Shown here: in pieces, positions 47,968-57,185 of the stretch
Numbering within the stretch: the first letter of the stretch is position 1
How the letters are laid out: every line of letters starts with the position of its first letter
Assembly (NCBI RefSeq): GCF_033783015.1
Contig: NZ_CP123907.1
Location: 1-64,000 of the forward strand
DNA: 64,000 nt
Direction: 5' to 3'
Source of the DNA: Corynebacterium sp. 21KM1197
GTDB lineage: Bacteria > Actinomycetota > Actinomycetes > Mycobacteriales > Mycobacteriaceae
Notes under the pieces: model-generated
The model's database searches: none
What the model was told of the DNA's origin: nothing
What the model saw: the letters and a program-made list of their open reading frames with translations, nothing else
Position numbers and translations under genes: made by a program

Positions 47968-49560
47968 ATGTCCACGGAGACTACGGCAGAACCGCGCAGC
48001 ACCCTGGGGAAATGGGGTGATCGCTTCCTTGGCACCATTGAGGCGGTGGGCAATAAACTGCCCACGCCCTTCCTGCTCTTTTTGATTCTTTTCTTTATTA
48101 CCGCCGTGGCGTCCTCGCTCATGGCGTGGTCGGGGGCCTCCGTGCAGGTGCCGGGCTCGGGGGAAACTCTGAGCATTAAGGGCCTGTTCACCGGCGAGGG
48201 GCTGGTGTGGTTCACGGAGAATATCGGGGAGAACTACATCGGTTTCCCGCCGCTGGTGACGGTGCTACCGATCATGCTCGCGGTGGGAATCGCGGAGCGC
48301 TCGGGTATGCTCGCCGCGCTGATTCGCAAACTCTTTGGCTCCGCGAACAAGACGGTGCTGCCCTATGCGGTGGGCGTGACCGGCGTGACCGCCTCCGTGA
48401 TGGCCGACGCCGCTTTCGTGGTGGTGCCACCACTGGCCGCGATGGTGTTCAAGGCGGCCGGTAGGCATCCCGTGGCGGGCCTCCTCGGGGGTTTTGCTGC
48501 CGTGGGCGCCGGGTACTCGACCTCGCTGGTGCCTAGCAGCCTGGACGCGCTCTTTGCCGGAATCACCAACGCCGTGATGGAGGGGCTGCCGGGGCTGGGT
48601 GCCCAGGAGGTCAATCCGGTATCAAACTATTACTTCAACATTGCGTCCGCGATCCTGCTGGGCCTCATCGCGGGATTCCTCATCGACCGGGTGCTGGAAC
48701 CGCGCATGACGCGCCAGCAGGTGCCCACCGAGCAGCAGGCTATCGACGAGGACGATACCCAGGCGGCAGGGCAGGAGGACCTTTCGGCGGAGTTGGAGCC
48801 CAAGGAATGGCTGGCGCTGAAGGTCTCCCTGTGGGCCACCCTGCTGGCCACTGCCTTGGTGCTGGTGGCGGTGCTCCTGCCGGGTTCCCCGTGGCGCAAC
48901 GAGGAGGGCGGTTTCCTGCCGCAGTCTCCGCTGCTGAACTCCATTGTGTTCCTGGTGATGGTGTTCTTCCTCGTCATGGGCATTACTTATGGCGTGGTAG
49001 TGGGCTCGATTCACAGCGTGGATGACGCCGTGGCCATGATGACGGAATCCCTCAAGGGAATGCTGGAGTTCCTGGTGCTGGCTTTTATCCTGGGGCAGTT
49101 TGTGGCGCTCTTTAACTGGACGGGCATTGGCACCTGGACTGCCGTGAAGGGTGCGGCGGGCCTGGAGGCCGTGGGTCTCACGGGTTTTGCCGCCGTGCTG
49201 GCTTTCATTATTTTGGCGAGCTGCCTGAACCTGTTGATCATCTCCGGTTCCGCGATGTGGACGCTCATGGCGGCGGTGTTTGTGCCCATGTTCGCGCTGT
49301 TGGGTTACGAGCCCGGCTTTGTGCAGGCGGCGTTCCGCGTGGGCGATTCCGCCACGCAGATCATTACTCCGCTGAATCCGTACATGATTGTGATCCTGGG
49401 TATGCTGCGCCGCTACGAGCCCCAGGCCGGGTTGGGCACGCTGATGTCCCGCATGTTCGTGTTCGTCATTCCCTTTGGTCTGACCTGGGTGCTGCTGCTG
49501 GCGCTGTGGTTCTATGCGGATCTGCCCCTGGGGCCGGGGGCGGAGATTTTCCTTGGTTGA
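47968..49560 (+). CDS. abgT: AbgT-family transporter
   Basis: The 530-residue, roughly 12-helix transporter has AbgT features: ADAAFVVVPPLAAMVFKAAGR-type segment, AGYSTSLVPSSLDAL and GDSATQIITPLNPYM. The family imports p-aminobenzoyl-glutamate or exports sulfonamides. An AbgB-like hydrolase lies downstream at 51604, but two unrelated genes separate them. Confidence 0.92.
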   Translation: MSTETTAEPRSTLGKWGDRFLGTIEAVGNKLPTPFLLFLILFFITAVASSLMAWSGASVQVPGSGETLSIKGLFTGEGLVWFTENIGENYIGFPPLVTVLPIMLAVGIAERSGMLAALIRKLFGSANKTVLPYAVGVTGVTASVMADAAFVVVPPLAAMVFKAAGRHPVAGLLGGFAAVGAGYSTSLVPSSLDALFAGITNAVMEGLPGLGAQEVNPVSNYYFNIASAILLGLIAGFLIDRVLEPRMTRQQVPTEQQAIDEDDTQAAGQEDLSAELEPKEWLALKVSLWATLLATALVLVAVLLPGSPWRNEEGGFLPQSPLLNSIVFLVMVFFLVMGITYGVVVGSIHSVDDAVAMMTESLKGMLEFLVLAFILGQFVALFNWTGIGTWTAVKGAAGLEAVGLTGFAAVLAFIILASCLNLLIISGSAMWTLMAAVFVPMFALLGYEPGFVQAAFRVGDSATQIITPLNPYMIVILGMLRRYEPQAGLGTLMSRMFVFVIPFGLTWVLLLALWFYADLPLGPGAEIFLG

Positions 49561-49618
49561 TGGGAGATAATGGGATAAAAAATCCCTATTTCACTTAACT
49601 TGGCCTATTATAGGGGCT

Positions 49619-50947
49619 ATGTTGCTGAGTTTTGCGCTGACCAACTTCCGTTCCTTTGCCGCGCGAGCAGTGTTGGATATGCAGAAGCGAGGCTTTCAGA
49701 GGAACCTGCCCAAGGGGGAAGGGTGGATGGAGGTGACGGAGCGGTTGGCGGGTCTGTATGGCCCCAATGCCTCGGGAAAAACCACCGTGGTGGGGGCGTT
49801 GGGCGCTTTGAGCAATGCGGTGCGGCACTCCATCACTACGCCGGGGGTGGGGAGTTTTTTGCGTACACCGCATATGTTTCACGTGAAACGCCCCACGGAG
49901 TTTGAGGTGGAGTACGTTGCGCAGGAGCGTCGTTACCTGTGGACACTCGTTCTGGATGATCTGGGGGTGTCCGAGGAACGATTGGAAACGGTAGCGGGTA
50001 CGGGGCATTGGCGCATGCTCTTTCATCGGACGGGAGATGCGGTGCGCTTTGGTAAGGAGATCGGGATACCGCGCGCGGGGCAAGAGATCATTGGTCAGTT
50101 CCTGAGGCCCTGGTCATTAGTGCTGAGTGCGTGGGAAATGGTGAAGGAAAAGGGGCCACATGAGGGGGCCGTACGCTGGTGGTGGGAAAAGCTCCAGATA
50201 TTTGGTTCACCCGGAAATCCAAGGCTGCCGGGAGAACGGGATGGGCAACTTCTCACTATGCTTAGCAACTCTGAGTGGACGGGTATGAGTGAAGCGGTTT
50301 TGCGTGCGGCCGATGTGGGGCTGACTGGCGTGGAGATACGGGAGGAAGAAATCCTGCCGCAGTTGAAAGAAATCCTTGAGCAGAGTGGTGTTATGGGGGC
50401 AGAGGAGGGCCAGCGCACCAAGGGGATGTTCTCTGGGGAAGAGACGGCAGAGATGATGAAAATGCTGGATTTTACCCATGAGGGGAATGGACGCTCCTTT
50501 ACCCTGCGTGAGGGCGATGAATCGGAGGGAACGCGCACGTGGCTAAACCTGGCAATGCAGGGAGTTAAGGCTCTGGTGGAGGGAAACGTACTAGTGGTGG
50601 ATGAGGTGGACGCTAGCCTGCATCCCACGCTGGTGCGGTTTTTCCTTTCCCTCTTTGAGCGGGAGAGCACTAACCCTGATGGTGCTCAATTGATATATAC
50701 CGCTCATGATGTGGCGAGTTTGGGTAATGCGGTGGGAGAGCGTCTGCCGGTATCCGCTGTGTGGTTGGTGGATAAGATTGAGGCGGAATCGGAGTTGATA
50801 AGCCTGGACGAGTTTTCCATTAGGGGAAGCAATAATGTGGAAAAGAAGTATTTGGAGGGGGAATTTGGGGCGTTACCGAGCATGGGTACGGATATTGACC
50901 GGGCTATCGAGGAGATTCGTTATGCTCGTAAGAAAAAGAAGGGGTAG
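49619..50947 (+). CDS. AAA/OLD-type ATPase of an RloAB/AbiL-like pair
   Basis: The 442-residue ATPase has Walker A GPNASGKTT, Walker B VLVVDEVDASLHP and the switch His in YTAHDVASLGN. This is the RloA/AbiLi pattern of ABC-like ATPases paired with a small nuclease. It starts MLLSFALTNFRSF, typical of SMC-like N-termini. TATTAT lies 7 nt before ATG 49619. Codon use is visibly more AT-rich than in abgT. It is followed by the RloB-like gene after 6 bp. Confidence 0.82.
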   Translation: MLLSFALTNFRSFAARAVLDMQKRGFQRNLPKGEGWMEVTERLAGLYGPNASGKTTVVGALGALSNAVRHSITTPGVGSFLRTPHMFHVKRPTEFEVEYVAQERRYLWTLVLDDLGVSEERLETVAGTGHWRMLFHRTGDAVRFGKEIGIPRAGQEIIGQFLRPWSLVLSAWEMVKEKGPHEGAVRWWWEKLQIFGSPGNPRLPGERDGQLLTMLSNSEWTGMSEAVLRAADVGLTGVEIREEEILPQLKEILEQSGVMGAEEGQRTKGMFSGEETAEMMKMLDFTHEGNGRSFTLREGDESEGTRTWLNLAMQGVKALVEGNVLVVDEVDASLHPTLVRFFLSLFERESTNPDGAQLIYTAHDVASLGNAVGERLPVSAVWLVDKIEAESELISLDEFSIRGSNNVEKKYLEGEFGALPSMGTDIDRAIEEIRYARKKKKG

Positions 50948-50953
50948 GGGATC

Positions 50954-51553
50954 ATGGGGCGCGATTCGCGGAGGCGCAGGCAGCGTGAGGGAAGAGCCCA
51001 AAAGGGCGTTAAAACGCTAATTTTTTGTCAAGGAACACGGACGGAGCCTGATTACCTCAATGCGCTCAAAAGGCTAGAACGGTGGCCGCATATGAGGGTA
51101 TCGGCTGAGGCGCTCGATCCGGTGAAGGCAGTGGAAACAGCGGTGGTCAAGGCACGTAGAGAGGACTTTCGTGAGATCTATGTGCTGGTAGACGTGGATG
51201 ATACTTCGCGGTCAGAGTTGGATCGAGCGGCCGCGCTATGCCGGAAATGCACGAACAAAAAATTAACTTTTAATCTGGTGGTATCGCACGAAAGCTTTGA
51301 TTGCTGGCTCTATGCGCATGTGAGTAAGGGGAGGGTGCCTGATCAGAGCAGGGAGTGGTTTCAACGGAAGCTGCGGGAGGGTGGCCATCTGGTGGGGCCC
51401 ACTGGCAAGGCACTGAGTGGAGGATTTCCGGTGCAGAGATGGCAGCAGGCCACGGATAATATCATCGAGCTGGCCTTTGGCGAGGTGGGAATCAATCCTG
51501 CCAGCGCGATGGGGCTTATGCTGAGGCACCTTGCCACACCAACAGGCCACTAA
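50954..51553 (+). CDS. RloB-like putative nuclease
   Basis: The 199-residue protein has the RloB layout: a basic N-terminus, FCQGTRTEPDYLNALKR, IYVLVDVDDTSR and SHESFDCWLYAH. The acidic residues in the first two blocks resemble a TOPRIM-like metal site. RloB and AbiLii proteins act with an ATPase in phage abortive infection. With the gene before it this forms a two-gene operon. Confidence 0.8.
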   Translation: MGRDSRRRRQREGRAQKGVKTLIFCQGTRTEPDYLNALKRLERWPHMRVSAEALDPVKAVETAVVKARREDFREIYVLVDVDDTSRSELDRAAALCRKCTNKKLTFNLVVSHESFDCWLYAHVSKGRVPDQSREWFQRKLREGGHLVGPTGKALSGGFPVQRWQQATDNIIELAFGEVGINPASAMGLMLRHLATPTGH

Positions 51554-51603
51554 TGCGGGAAACATATACCCTGGGGTGAGCACCGGCACACGAAAGGACT
51601 CCC

Positions 51604-52932
51604 ATGCTCCCCCAACCCTCCACTGCTTACCTTGACGCGATGAGGGAGGGGATAGAGCGCCGGGCCGCCGCAGCCCGAGCAAAGGTGCAGCGGCTGAAAG
51701 AGGGGGAATCCTATCCCGGTCAGCAGCAAGCCTGGCGACACATCACCCAGGTCGGGGAGGCGCTGCGCGGTGACCTGCGAAATCTGGCCTTTGACCTGCA
51801 TGATCACCCTGAGGAGGCCTTTGAGGAGCACTACGCGGCGGCGACCATCGCGGGCCTGCTGCGTGCTCGTGGGCACGAGGTAGAGGTGGGCGTGGGTGGC
51901 CTGGATACCGCGCTGCGTGCGGAGATTGCCTCGCCGGGTTTTGATCCGCGGTGCGATCCCACGGTGGCGATCCTCGCGGAGTATGACGCCCTGCCCGGTA
52001 TCGGGCATGGTTGCGGGCATAATATCATCGCGGCCTCGGGTGTGGGGGCATTTTTGGCGGCGTCGCAAAGCATAAGTGCGGTGCGCGGGCGGATCGTGCT
52101 GCTGGGCACCCCCGCCGAGGAGGGGCACACGGGAAAGGAGTACCTGATTCGCGGCGGTGCCTTCGCTGGCGTGGATGCGGCGATGATGGTGCACCCCTTC
52201 TCCTTTGACCTCGCGGAGCACGCTTGGGTGGGGCGGCGCACCCTCACCGCCACCTTTCACGGCGTGGCTGCGCATGCCTCCTCGGAGCCCTTCATGGGGC
52301 GCAACGCACTCGACGCCGCCACCCTCGCCTACCAGGGATTTGGCCTGCTGCGTCAGCAAATGCCGCCCTCGGATCGCCTGCACGCCATCATTACCGAGGG
52401 CGGTCAGCGTCCCTCCGTGATCCCGGACACCGCCACCATGACCATCTACGTGCGCTCGCTCATGGCGCAGACTCTCAGCGACCTCTCCCAGCGTATCGAC
52501 GCCGTGCTCGACGGCGCCGCGCTCATGGCCGGGGTGGAGGTGAGCAAGGAATGGGACGAGCACCCCGCCAGCCTCCCGGTGCGCAACAACCACGTGCTTT
52601 CCGCGCGCTGGGCCGCTACCCAGGCGGAACGCGGTCGCCGCGCGCTGCCCGGCGGCGTGGTGCCCGATACCCTCGCGGCCTCCACGGACTTTGGCAACGT
52701 CTCTCATCTGCTGCCCGGGATTCACCCGATGGTCAAGATTGCCCCGCAGGGGGTGGCGCTGCACACCCGGGCGTTTGCGGAATACGCGCGCTCCGAGGCA
52801 GCGGTGGATACCGCCGTGGATTCCGCGATTGGTCTGGCGCAGGTGGCCCTGGATACGCTTGGCGATCCTGATCTCCTGCGAGCCGCGCGCGAGGAGTTTG
52901 AGGAGGCTGGGGGTGCGCTGCGGGTGGAGTGA
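51604..52932 (+). CDS. M20-family amidohydrolase, AbgB-like
   Basis: The 442-residue enzyme has the zinc motifs EYDALPGIGHGCGHN, TPAEEGHTGKEYLI and HGVAAHASSEP, and ends in the aminoacylase/AbgB pattern with STDFGNVSHLLPG. It would hydrolyse an N-acyl or aminobenzoyl amino acid. Pairing with AbgT suggests uptake and cleavage of p-aminobenzoyl-glutamate. It starts 51 bp after the RloB-like gene. Confidence 0.87.
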   Translation: MLPQPSTAYLDAMREGIERRAAAARAKVQRLKEGESYPGQQQAWRHITQVGEALRGDLRNLAFDLHDHPEEAFEEHYAAATIAGLLRARGHEVEVGVGGLDTALRAEIASPGFDPRCDPTVAILAEYDALPGIGHGCGHNIIAASGVGAFLAASQSISAVRGRIVLLGTPAEEGHTGKEYLIRGGAFAGVDAAMMVHPFSFDLAEHAWVGRRTLTATFHGVAAHASSEPFMGRNALDAATLAYQGFGLLRQQMPPSDRLHAIITEGGQRPSVIPDTATMTIYVRSLMAQTLSDLSQRIDAVLDGAALMAGVEVSKEWDEHPASLPVRNNHVLSARWAATQAERGRRALPGGVVPDTLAASTDFGNVSHLLPGIHPMVKIAPQGVALHTRAFAEYARSEAAVDTAVDSAIGLAQVALDTLGDPDLLRAAREEFEEAGGALRVE

Positions 52933-52934
52933 TG

Positions 52935-52992
52935 TGTCGATGGGATCGACATGTTGGGGGGATGTGTCGAAATTGTGGGGAAAAATCGACAC
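52935..52992. repeat. TGTCGA inverted repeats
   Basis: A perfect TGTCGAT-GGG-ATCGACA palindrome (52935-52951) and a second pair GTGTCGA / TCGACAC (52964-52970 and 52986-52992), immediately after the amidohydrolase stop. They could be operator sites or remnants of a promoter. Confidence 0.6.
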
Positions 52993-53041
52993 GTCAGGCG
53001 TTGGTGAGGCCACAACGCCCATTGATAGTCGGGGTGCTCAA

Positions 53042-53188
53042 ACGGGCCTAGCACAGCGCCAGACGGCCTCCGCTTGGTTAGGTAGCGTCGCAGAATTGGG
53101 TCTGCTAGATGAGGCGAAGGTGGGCCGGGAGAAGATCTTTATTAATCGCCTGGCTATGGAGGCGCTGACGGGAGATTCTGAAGTATAA
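53042..53188 (+). pseudogene. C-terminal remnant of a Fic-family protein
   Basis: An open frame ending at 53188 encodes about 48 residues, RQTASAWLGSVAELGLL then KVGREKIFIN, which is the winged-helix end of many Fic proteins. The FIDO core with HxFxDGN is not present upstream. The fragment has no credible start. Confidence 0.55.
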
Positions 53189-53240
53189 TTTGCTCCCGTA
53201 TAAGTTAAAGCTTCACCCACATAAAAGAAAGAAATAACAA

Positions 53241-54017
53241 ATGAAAATACACCACCTAAATTGCGGAAGCATGAATGCGCCCGGTGCCCCGTTGGTGTGC
53301 CATATTCTTCTCATCGAAAGCGCGGATAGGCTCATACTCGTGGACACCGGCTTTGGCCTGGCGGACATTGCGCACCCGTGGCGGCGCATCGGGGCCTATC
53401 ACAAGGTGTTGCGCCCCGTGCTGGCGGAGGAGCAAACCGCCGTGCGGCAGATGGAAAAACTCGGCTTCAACCCCAGGGACGTTCGAGATATTGTGCTCAC
53501 GCACGGCGACTCCGATCACGCGGGTGGCCTCAGCGACTTTCCCTGGGCCACGGTGCACGTGAGTACCACGGAGGAATATGCCATTACCCAGCGTCCCACC
53601 TGGTTTGAGCGGCAGCGGTATAACAAGCACCAATGGGCCCATCGCCCCCGCATCGTGGGCCATGCGCCCAAGGGGGAAGAGTGGCGCGGTTTTACGGGGC
53701 TGACGCCACTTGATGATCTCGCCCCCGGCCTCTTTTTCATCCCCATGCCGGGGCATAGCCGCGGCCACTCCGCGGTGGGAATCAGCGATGGTTCCCGCGA
53801 GGTTCTGCACGCCGGTGATTCCTTTTATCAGCGCGATACCCTCATCGGGGGCGAGGGCGTGCCGCTATTCCTGAAACTCCAGGAGGCGGCGTTTGCGCAG
53901 GATCGCGCCGCCCTGTGGGAGAATCAACGGCGGCTCAGAACCCTCGTGGACGATCCCTCGGTTCTGCTGATCAATTCCCACGATCCCGAGTTACTTCGCA
54001 CCGCGCTTGCGGGGTGA
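53241..54017 (+). CDS. MBL-fold metallo-hydrolase
   Basis: The 258-residue beta-lactamase-fold hydrolase resembles lactonases. The metal motif is THGDSDHAGG, so the usual HxHxDH reads HxDxDH, a variant also known in other lactonase-like members. Further ligands are PGHSRGHS and AGDSF and a late NSHDPEL. Substrate unknown. It overlaps the convergent mpg gene by 27 bp. Confidence 0.85.
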   Translation: MKIHHLNCGSMNAPGAPLVCHILLIESADRLILVDTGFGLADIAHPWRRIGAYHKVLRPVLAEEQTAVRQMEKLGFNPRDVRDIVLTHGDSDHAGGLSDFPWATVHVSTTEEYAITQRPTWFERQRYNKHQWAHRPRIVGHAPKGEEWRGFTGLTPLDDLAPGLFFIPMPGHSRGHSAVGISDGSREVLHAGDSFYQRDTLIGGEGVPLFLKLQEAAFAQDRAALWENQRRLRTLVDDPSVLLINSHDPELLRTALAG

Positions 54018-54569
54018 GGCACCCCGCCGCGCGCTCACCGTCCTATCCCCCGGAATCCAGAACCGCAGGGGAGCCTCCGCGTTCTTGGATATGCCAATGC
54101 GCGGCCCGCGCACCCACTCCGGCTCGCTATCTCGCGGGCGCAGCACAAAATCGGGCCCGGTGATCGGCGCGCCGTTATCTTCAAGGTCTAGGCCCAGCGC
54201 CGAGCCGAGGTTGCCGGGTCCCTGGGCGAGGCGGTGGAAGGGGACGTCGCCGCGGCGTCGCCAAGCAATCTCCTCGCCGTCGATTACCTCGCCGGCGCGC
54301 AGCAGGCAACCCTGGCCGATTCCCTCCGGGGCGCACACGATATTGCCCGCGCGGTGGATCCCGTAGGAGAGGTAGACGTACATGCGGCCGCCGGGGCCGA
54401 ACATCGCCTGGTTGCGGGGCGTTTTCCCCCGATAGGTGTGCGCGGCGGCGTCCTCGGCACCCAGGTAGGCCTCCACCTCGGTGAGCCGCACGGTCACGCC
54501 CGCGTGGGTGAGCAGGCAACCGAGCAGTTGGGGTGCCACTACGTCGGCCGGGGCGGAGAAATCAATCAC
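53991..54569 (-). CDS. mpg: 3-methyladenine DNA glycosylase
   Basis: The 192-residue AAG/Mpg-family enzyme removes alkylated purines. Motifs are LTEVEAYLG, NQAMFGPGGRMYVYLSYGIH and QGPGNLGSALGL, including the catalytic Glu of the first block. The proposed start is GTG 54569 (MIDFSAP), with AAGGGG about 7 nt upstream; that AAGGGG is part of the arm of palindromic element 8. Confidence 0.92.
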   Translation of the reverse strand: MIDFSAPADVVAPQLLGCLLTHAGVTVRLTEVEAYLGAEDAAAHTYRGKTPRNQAMFGPGGRMYVYLSYGIHRAGNIVCAPEGIGQGCLLRAGEVIDGEEIAWRRRGDVPFHRLAQGPGNLGSALGLDLEDNGAPITGPDFVLRPRDSEPEWVRGPRIGISKNAEAPLRFWIPGDRTVSARRGASPRKRGAK

Positions 54570-54582
54570 GGTGGCACCCCTT
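54528..54582. repeat. palindromic element 8, overlapping the mpg start
   Basis: Arms TTGGGGTGCCA (54528-54538) and TGGCACCCCTT (54572-54582) with 33 bp between. Here one arm forms the mpg ribosome binding site and the other lies in the first codons (VAPQ), so part of the match may be coding. The 33-bp interior length is the same as in the other seven. Confidence 0.55.
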
Positions 54583-54647
54583 AGCGTTGCTGCTGTTCGA
54601 CGCCGCCGCACCGGCCAGCCACTCAGCCCTCACCACCGACCGCCTCA

Positions 54648-55040
54648 TCACCGCACCCGCAGCGCCCCGGTGAGCGGCCCGAGCAGCCAGTTCACCAGCC
54701 CCATCACCAGGGCGCCCCAGAAGGCCGCGCGGAAACTGTCCACGGTGAGCCCCAGGCCCAGCGCCTCGGAGAGGGAACCGGCAAAGAGGAACACGCCGGC
54801 GTTGATGATGAGGGCAAAGAACCCCAGGCTGAGAATGGTCAGCGGCAGGCCGATGAGCCGCAGCACCGGGCGCACCGTCATGTTGAGCGCCACGATGAGG
54901 GCGGCGGAGCCGAGGAAGGCGATCAGGCGATCCTCCTGTGTCGCGCCGTAGATGGACACCCCGGCGATGAGTTGGGTGACCGCCCACAGGGCCACCGCCG
55001 TGCCCGCCGCGCGGACGAGGAAGTTCCATAGTCCGCTCAT
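54648..55040 (-). CDS. phage-holin-family (four-helix) membrane protein
   Basis: The 130-residue protein has four hydrophobic helices and the PF04020-type pattern LIGLPLTILSLGFFALIINA. In free-living bacteria this family is not phage-related and its function is unknown. GGAGG lies 5 nt before ATG 55040, which overlaps the acetyltransferase stop. Confidence 0.85.
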   Translation of the reverse strand: MSGLWNFLVRAAGTAVALWAVTQLIAGVSIYGATQEDRLIAFLGSAALIVALNMTVRPVLRLIGLPLTILSLGFFALIINAGVFLFAGSLSEALGLGLTVDSFRAAFWGALVMGLVNWLLGPLTGALRVR

Positions 55041-55579
55041 GCCTCCTCCCTTCCCGAGCCTTTCCCCGAGTCCCGGTCGGAGAGGGGTTCCACCTCGCCC
55101 TGGGGAATGGGGGAGCCGTCCAGGGAGAGGCCCAGTACCTCCACCTGCGCCCCGGCCTTGCGCTCTAGGCCCAGGCGGAGATCGGGGGCGGGCTGGAACC
55201 CAAACTTGTGGTAAAAGTCCGCGTTGCCCAGCGCGGCCACCCCGCCGGTGTGCGCGGCGCGGAGGGTTTCCAGGGCGCGGGAGAGCAGGGCGGTGCCGAT
55301 TCCGCCGTGGCGCGCCTCCGGCTCGATGGCGAGGGGGCCGAGCACACACCAGCCGCTGGTGCCGTCGCTACAGCGCACGCGGGTGGCCCCGAGGAATCCC
55401 ACGATGTCCATATCCGCGATCGCCACCAGGGAGAGGGAAAGTTGATCTGCGTCGCGCAGCCTTTCCACCAGCTCCTGCTCGTTATGCCAGGAGTGGTAGT
55501 CATCGGCAAAGGCGCGGGTGATGAGGGAACGAATGGCGGTGATGTCCGCTTCCGTTTCCCGGCGGATGGTCAATTCCAT
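55037..55579 (-). CDS. GNAT-family N-acetyltransferase
   Basis: The 180-residue protein has the GNAT acetyl-CoA motif EARHGGIGTALLSRAL and the end pattern ADFYHKFGFQPAP. It acetylates an unknown small molecule or protein. ATG 55579 has TAGGAT 6 nt upstream and no ribosome binding site. It forms an operon with the holin-family gene (ATGA overlap). Confidence 0.88.
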   Translation of the reverse strand: MELTIRRETEADITAIRSLITRAFADDYHSWHNEQELVERLRDADQLSLSLVAIADMDIVGFLGATRVRCSDGTSGWCVLGPLAIEPEARHGGIGTALLSRALETLRAAHTGGVAALGNADFYHKFGFQPAPDLRLGLERKAGAQVEVLGLSLDGSPIPQGEVEPLSDRDSGKGSGREEA

Positions 55580-55687
55580 GTGCACATCCTACGAAAGAGC
55601 ATAGGAGCACGCTTATCGACGCCCCGCAGAGCACACCGGAAGATCACCGGAAGAATCCCGGCCACGCCCCAAGCCAGGGCCACGCCA

Positions 55688-56998
55688 CTAGGCCGAGGCG
55701 TTGGCCCGCCACGGCTCCTCGTTGAGGATTCCCGCGCGCTTGGACACCACGGCCGCCACGAGGGCCTGGCCGGTGACATTCACGGCGGTGCGGCCCATGT
55801 CAATGATCGGCTCGATGGCCAGCAGCAGGCCCACGCCCGCCAGGGGCAGTCCCAGCGTGGAGAGCGTGAGGGTGAGCATCACCGTGGCCCCGGTGGTGCC
55901 GGCGGTGGCCGCCGAGCCGATCACGGAGACGAAGATGATGAGCAGGTAGTGCGTGAGGTCGAGCTGAATACCGTAGAACTGCGCCACAAAGATCGCGGCC
56001 ACGGCCGGGTACACGGCGGCGCAGCCGTCCATCTTGGTGGTGGCACCCAGGGGAATGGCAAAGGAGGCGTATTCGCGCGGCACGCCCAGGGCCTCCTCGG
56101 AGACGCGCTGAGTGACGGGCATGACGCCCATCGAGGAGCGGGTGACAAAGCCGAGGGAGGTCACCGGCCACACGCGGCGGTAGAAGCCCACCACGGGCAG
56201 CCCCGCAAAGCGCAGCACCACCGGGTACACCACGCCGAGCACCAGGGCCAGGCCCACGTAGATGGCGATGACGAACTTGCCCAGGGAGCCCAGGGCGTCC
56301 CAGCCGTAACTGGCCACGGCGTTACCGATGAGCGCGGCGGTGCCGATGGGCGCGAGGCGAATGATCCACCACAGCACCTCCTGGATCACCTTGAGGAAGG
56401 ACTCGGTGAAGCCCAGGAAGGGCTCGGCGGCCTTGCCCGCGCGCACGGCGGCCACGCCGATGGCCAGGGAGATCACCAGGATTTGCAGCACGTTGAAGCT
56501 GAGCGAAATATCCCCAGAGTCCCCGGAAGCGGAAAGCCCCAGGAAGTTCACCGGCACGATGGATTGCAGGAAGCCCAGCCAACTTCCGGTGCGGGAGGGA
56601 TCGGCGGCGGTGGCGGGGTCGATGGAGGTTCCCTCGCCGGGCTTGAGCACCAGGGCCACCAGGATTCCCACCAGCACGGAGAAGAAGGCCGTGATGGCAA
56701 ACCACACCAGGGTGGATACCGCCAGCCGGGCGGCGTTGGTGACCTTGCGCAGGTTGGCCACCGAGGTGACCACGGCGGCGAACACCAGCGGCGGGATCAG
56801 TAGTTTGAGCAGTTGCACGTAGGTGGAGCCGATGGCGTCCAGGGTGGTGGTGAGCCAGTTACCCTCGGCCATCGCGCGGGCCGCGAAGCCCAGCACCAGG
56901 CCCAGGATCAGACCCACCACCACCTGCACGCCAAAGTTGGTCATCCAGGAGGGCAGCCGCCGGGTGGGGGCGGCTGCGGGGGATTGGGTGGAAGTCAT
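55688..56998 (-). CDS. dicarboxylate/amino acid:cation symporter
   Basis: The 436-residue transporter of the DAACS (GltP/DctA) family has SSMGVMPVTQRV and ATTKMDGCAAVYP, matching the substrate-binding hairpin loops, and later IDMGRTAVNVTGQALVA with the conserved Asp/Arg. It imports glutamate, aspartate or C4-dicarboxylates with sodium or protons. AAAAGG lies 6-8 nt before the ATG. Confidence 0.92.
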   Translation of the reverse strand: MTSTQSPAAAPTRRLPSWMTNFGVQVVVGLILGLVLGFAARAMAEGNWLTTTLDAIGSTYVQLLKLLIPPLVFAAVVTSVANLRKVTNAARLAVSTLVWFAITAFFSVLVGILVALVLKPGEGTSIDPATAADPSRTGSWLGFLQSIVPVNFLGLSASGDSGDISLSFNVLQILVISLAIGVAAVRAGKAAEPFLGFTESFLKVIQEVLWWIIRLAPIGTAALIGNAVASYGWDALGSLGKFVIAIYVGLALVLGVVYPVVLRFAGLPVVGFYRRVWPVTSLGFVTRSSMGVMPVTQRVSEEALGVPREYASFAIPLGATTKMDGCAAVYPAVAAIFVAQFYGIQLDLTHYLLIIFVSVIGSAATAGTTGATVMLTLTLSTLGLPLAGVGLLLAIEPIIDMGRTAVNVTGQALVAAVVSKRAGILNEEPWRANASA

Positions 56999-57093
56999 GC
57001 GCTACCTTTTCATTACCTGTATTGCCATCGTCGTACCCTTGGCTCAACGCGGCGCCCCGGATTTTATGCCCGCAGGCGGGGTGATTGTGAGCG

Positions 57094-57121
57094 GCATGAC
57101 AAGGCGGTATGCCCGTCATGC
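57094..57121. promoter_or_regulatory. inverted repeat between the transporter and ROK genes
   Basis: GCATGAC (57094-57100) and GTCATGC (57115-57121) with 14 bp between, upstream of the symporter gene and downstream of the ROK regulator. It is a possible operator. Confidence 0.4.
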
Positions 57122-57185
57122 ACTAATCGGTCTATCAGAGGGTAACGGGCGCGGCCTGACGGGCGCAAAAGGGAGCGCAGGGGCT

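Noticed and set aside
54648..55040. Prophage holin
   Set aside because: The four-helix family is common on chromosomes without phages, and no phage genes are near.
56036..56046. Another palindromic-element arm (TGGCACCCAGG)
   Set aside because: It lies in the symporter coding sequence, differs at the end of the arm and has no partner 44 bp away.
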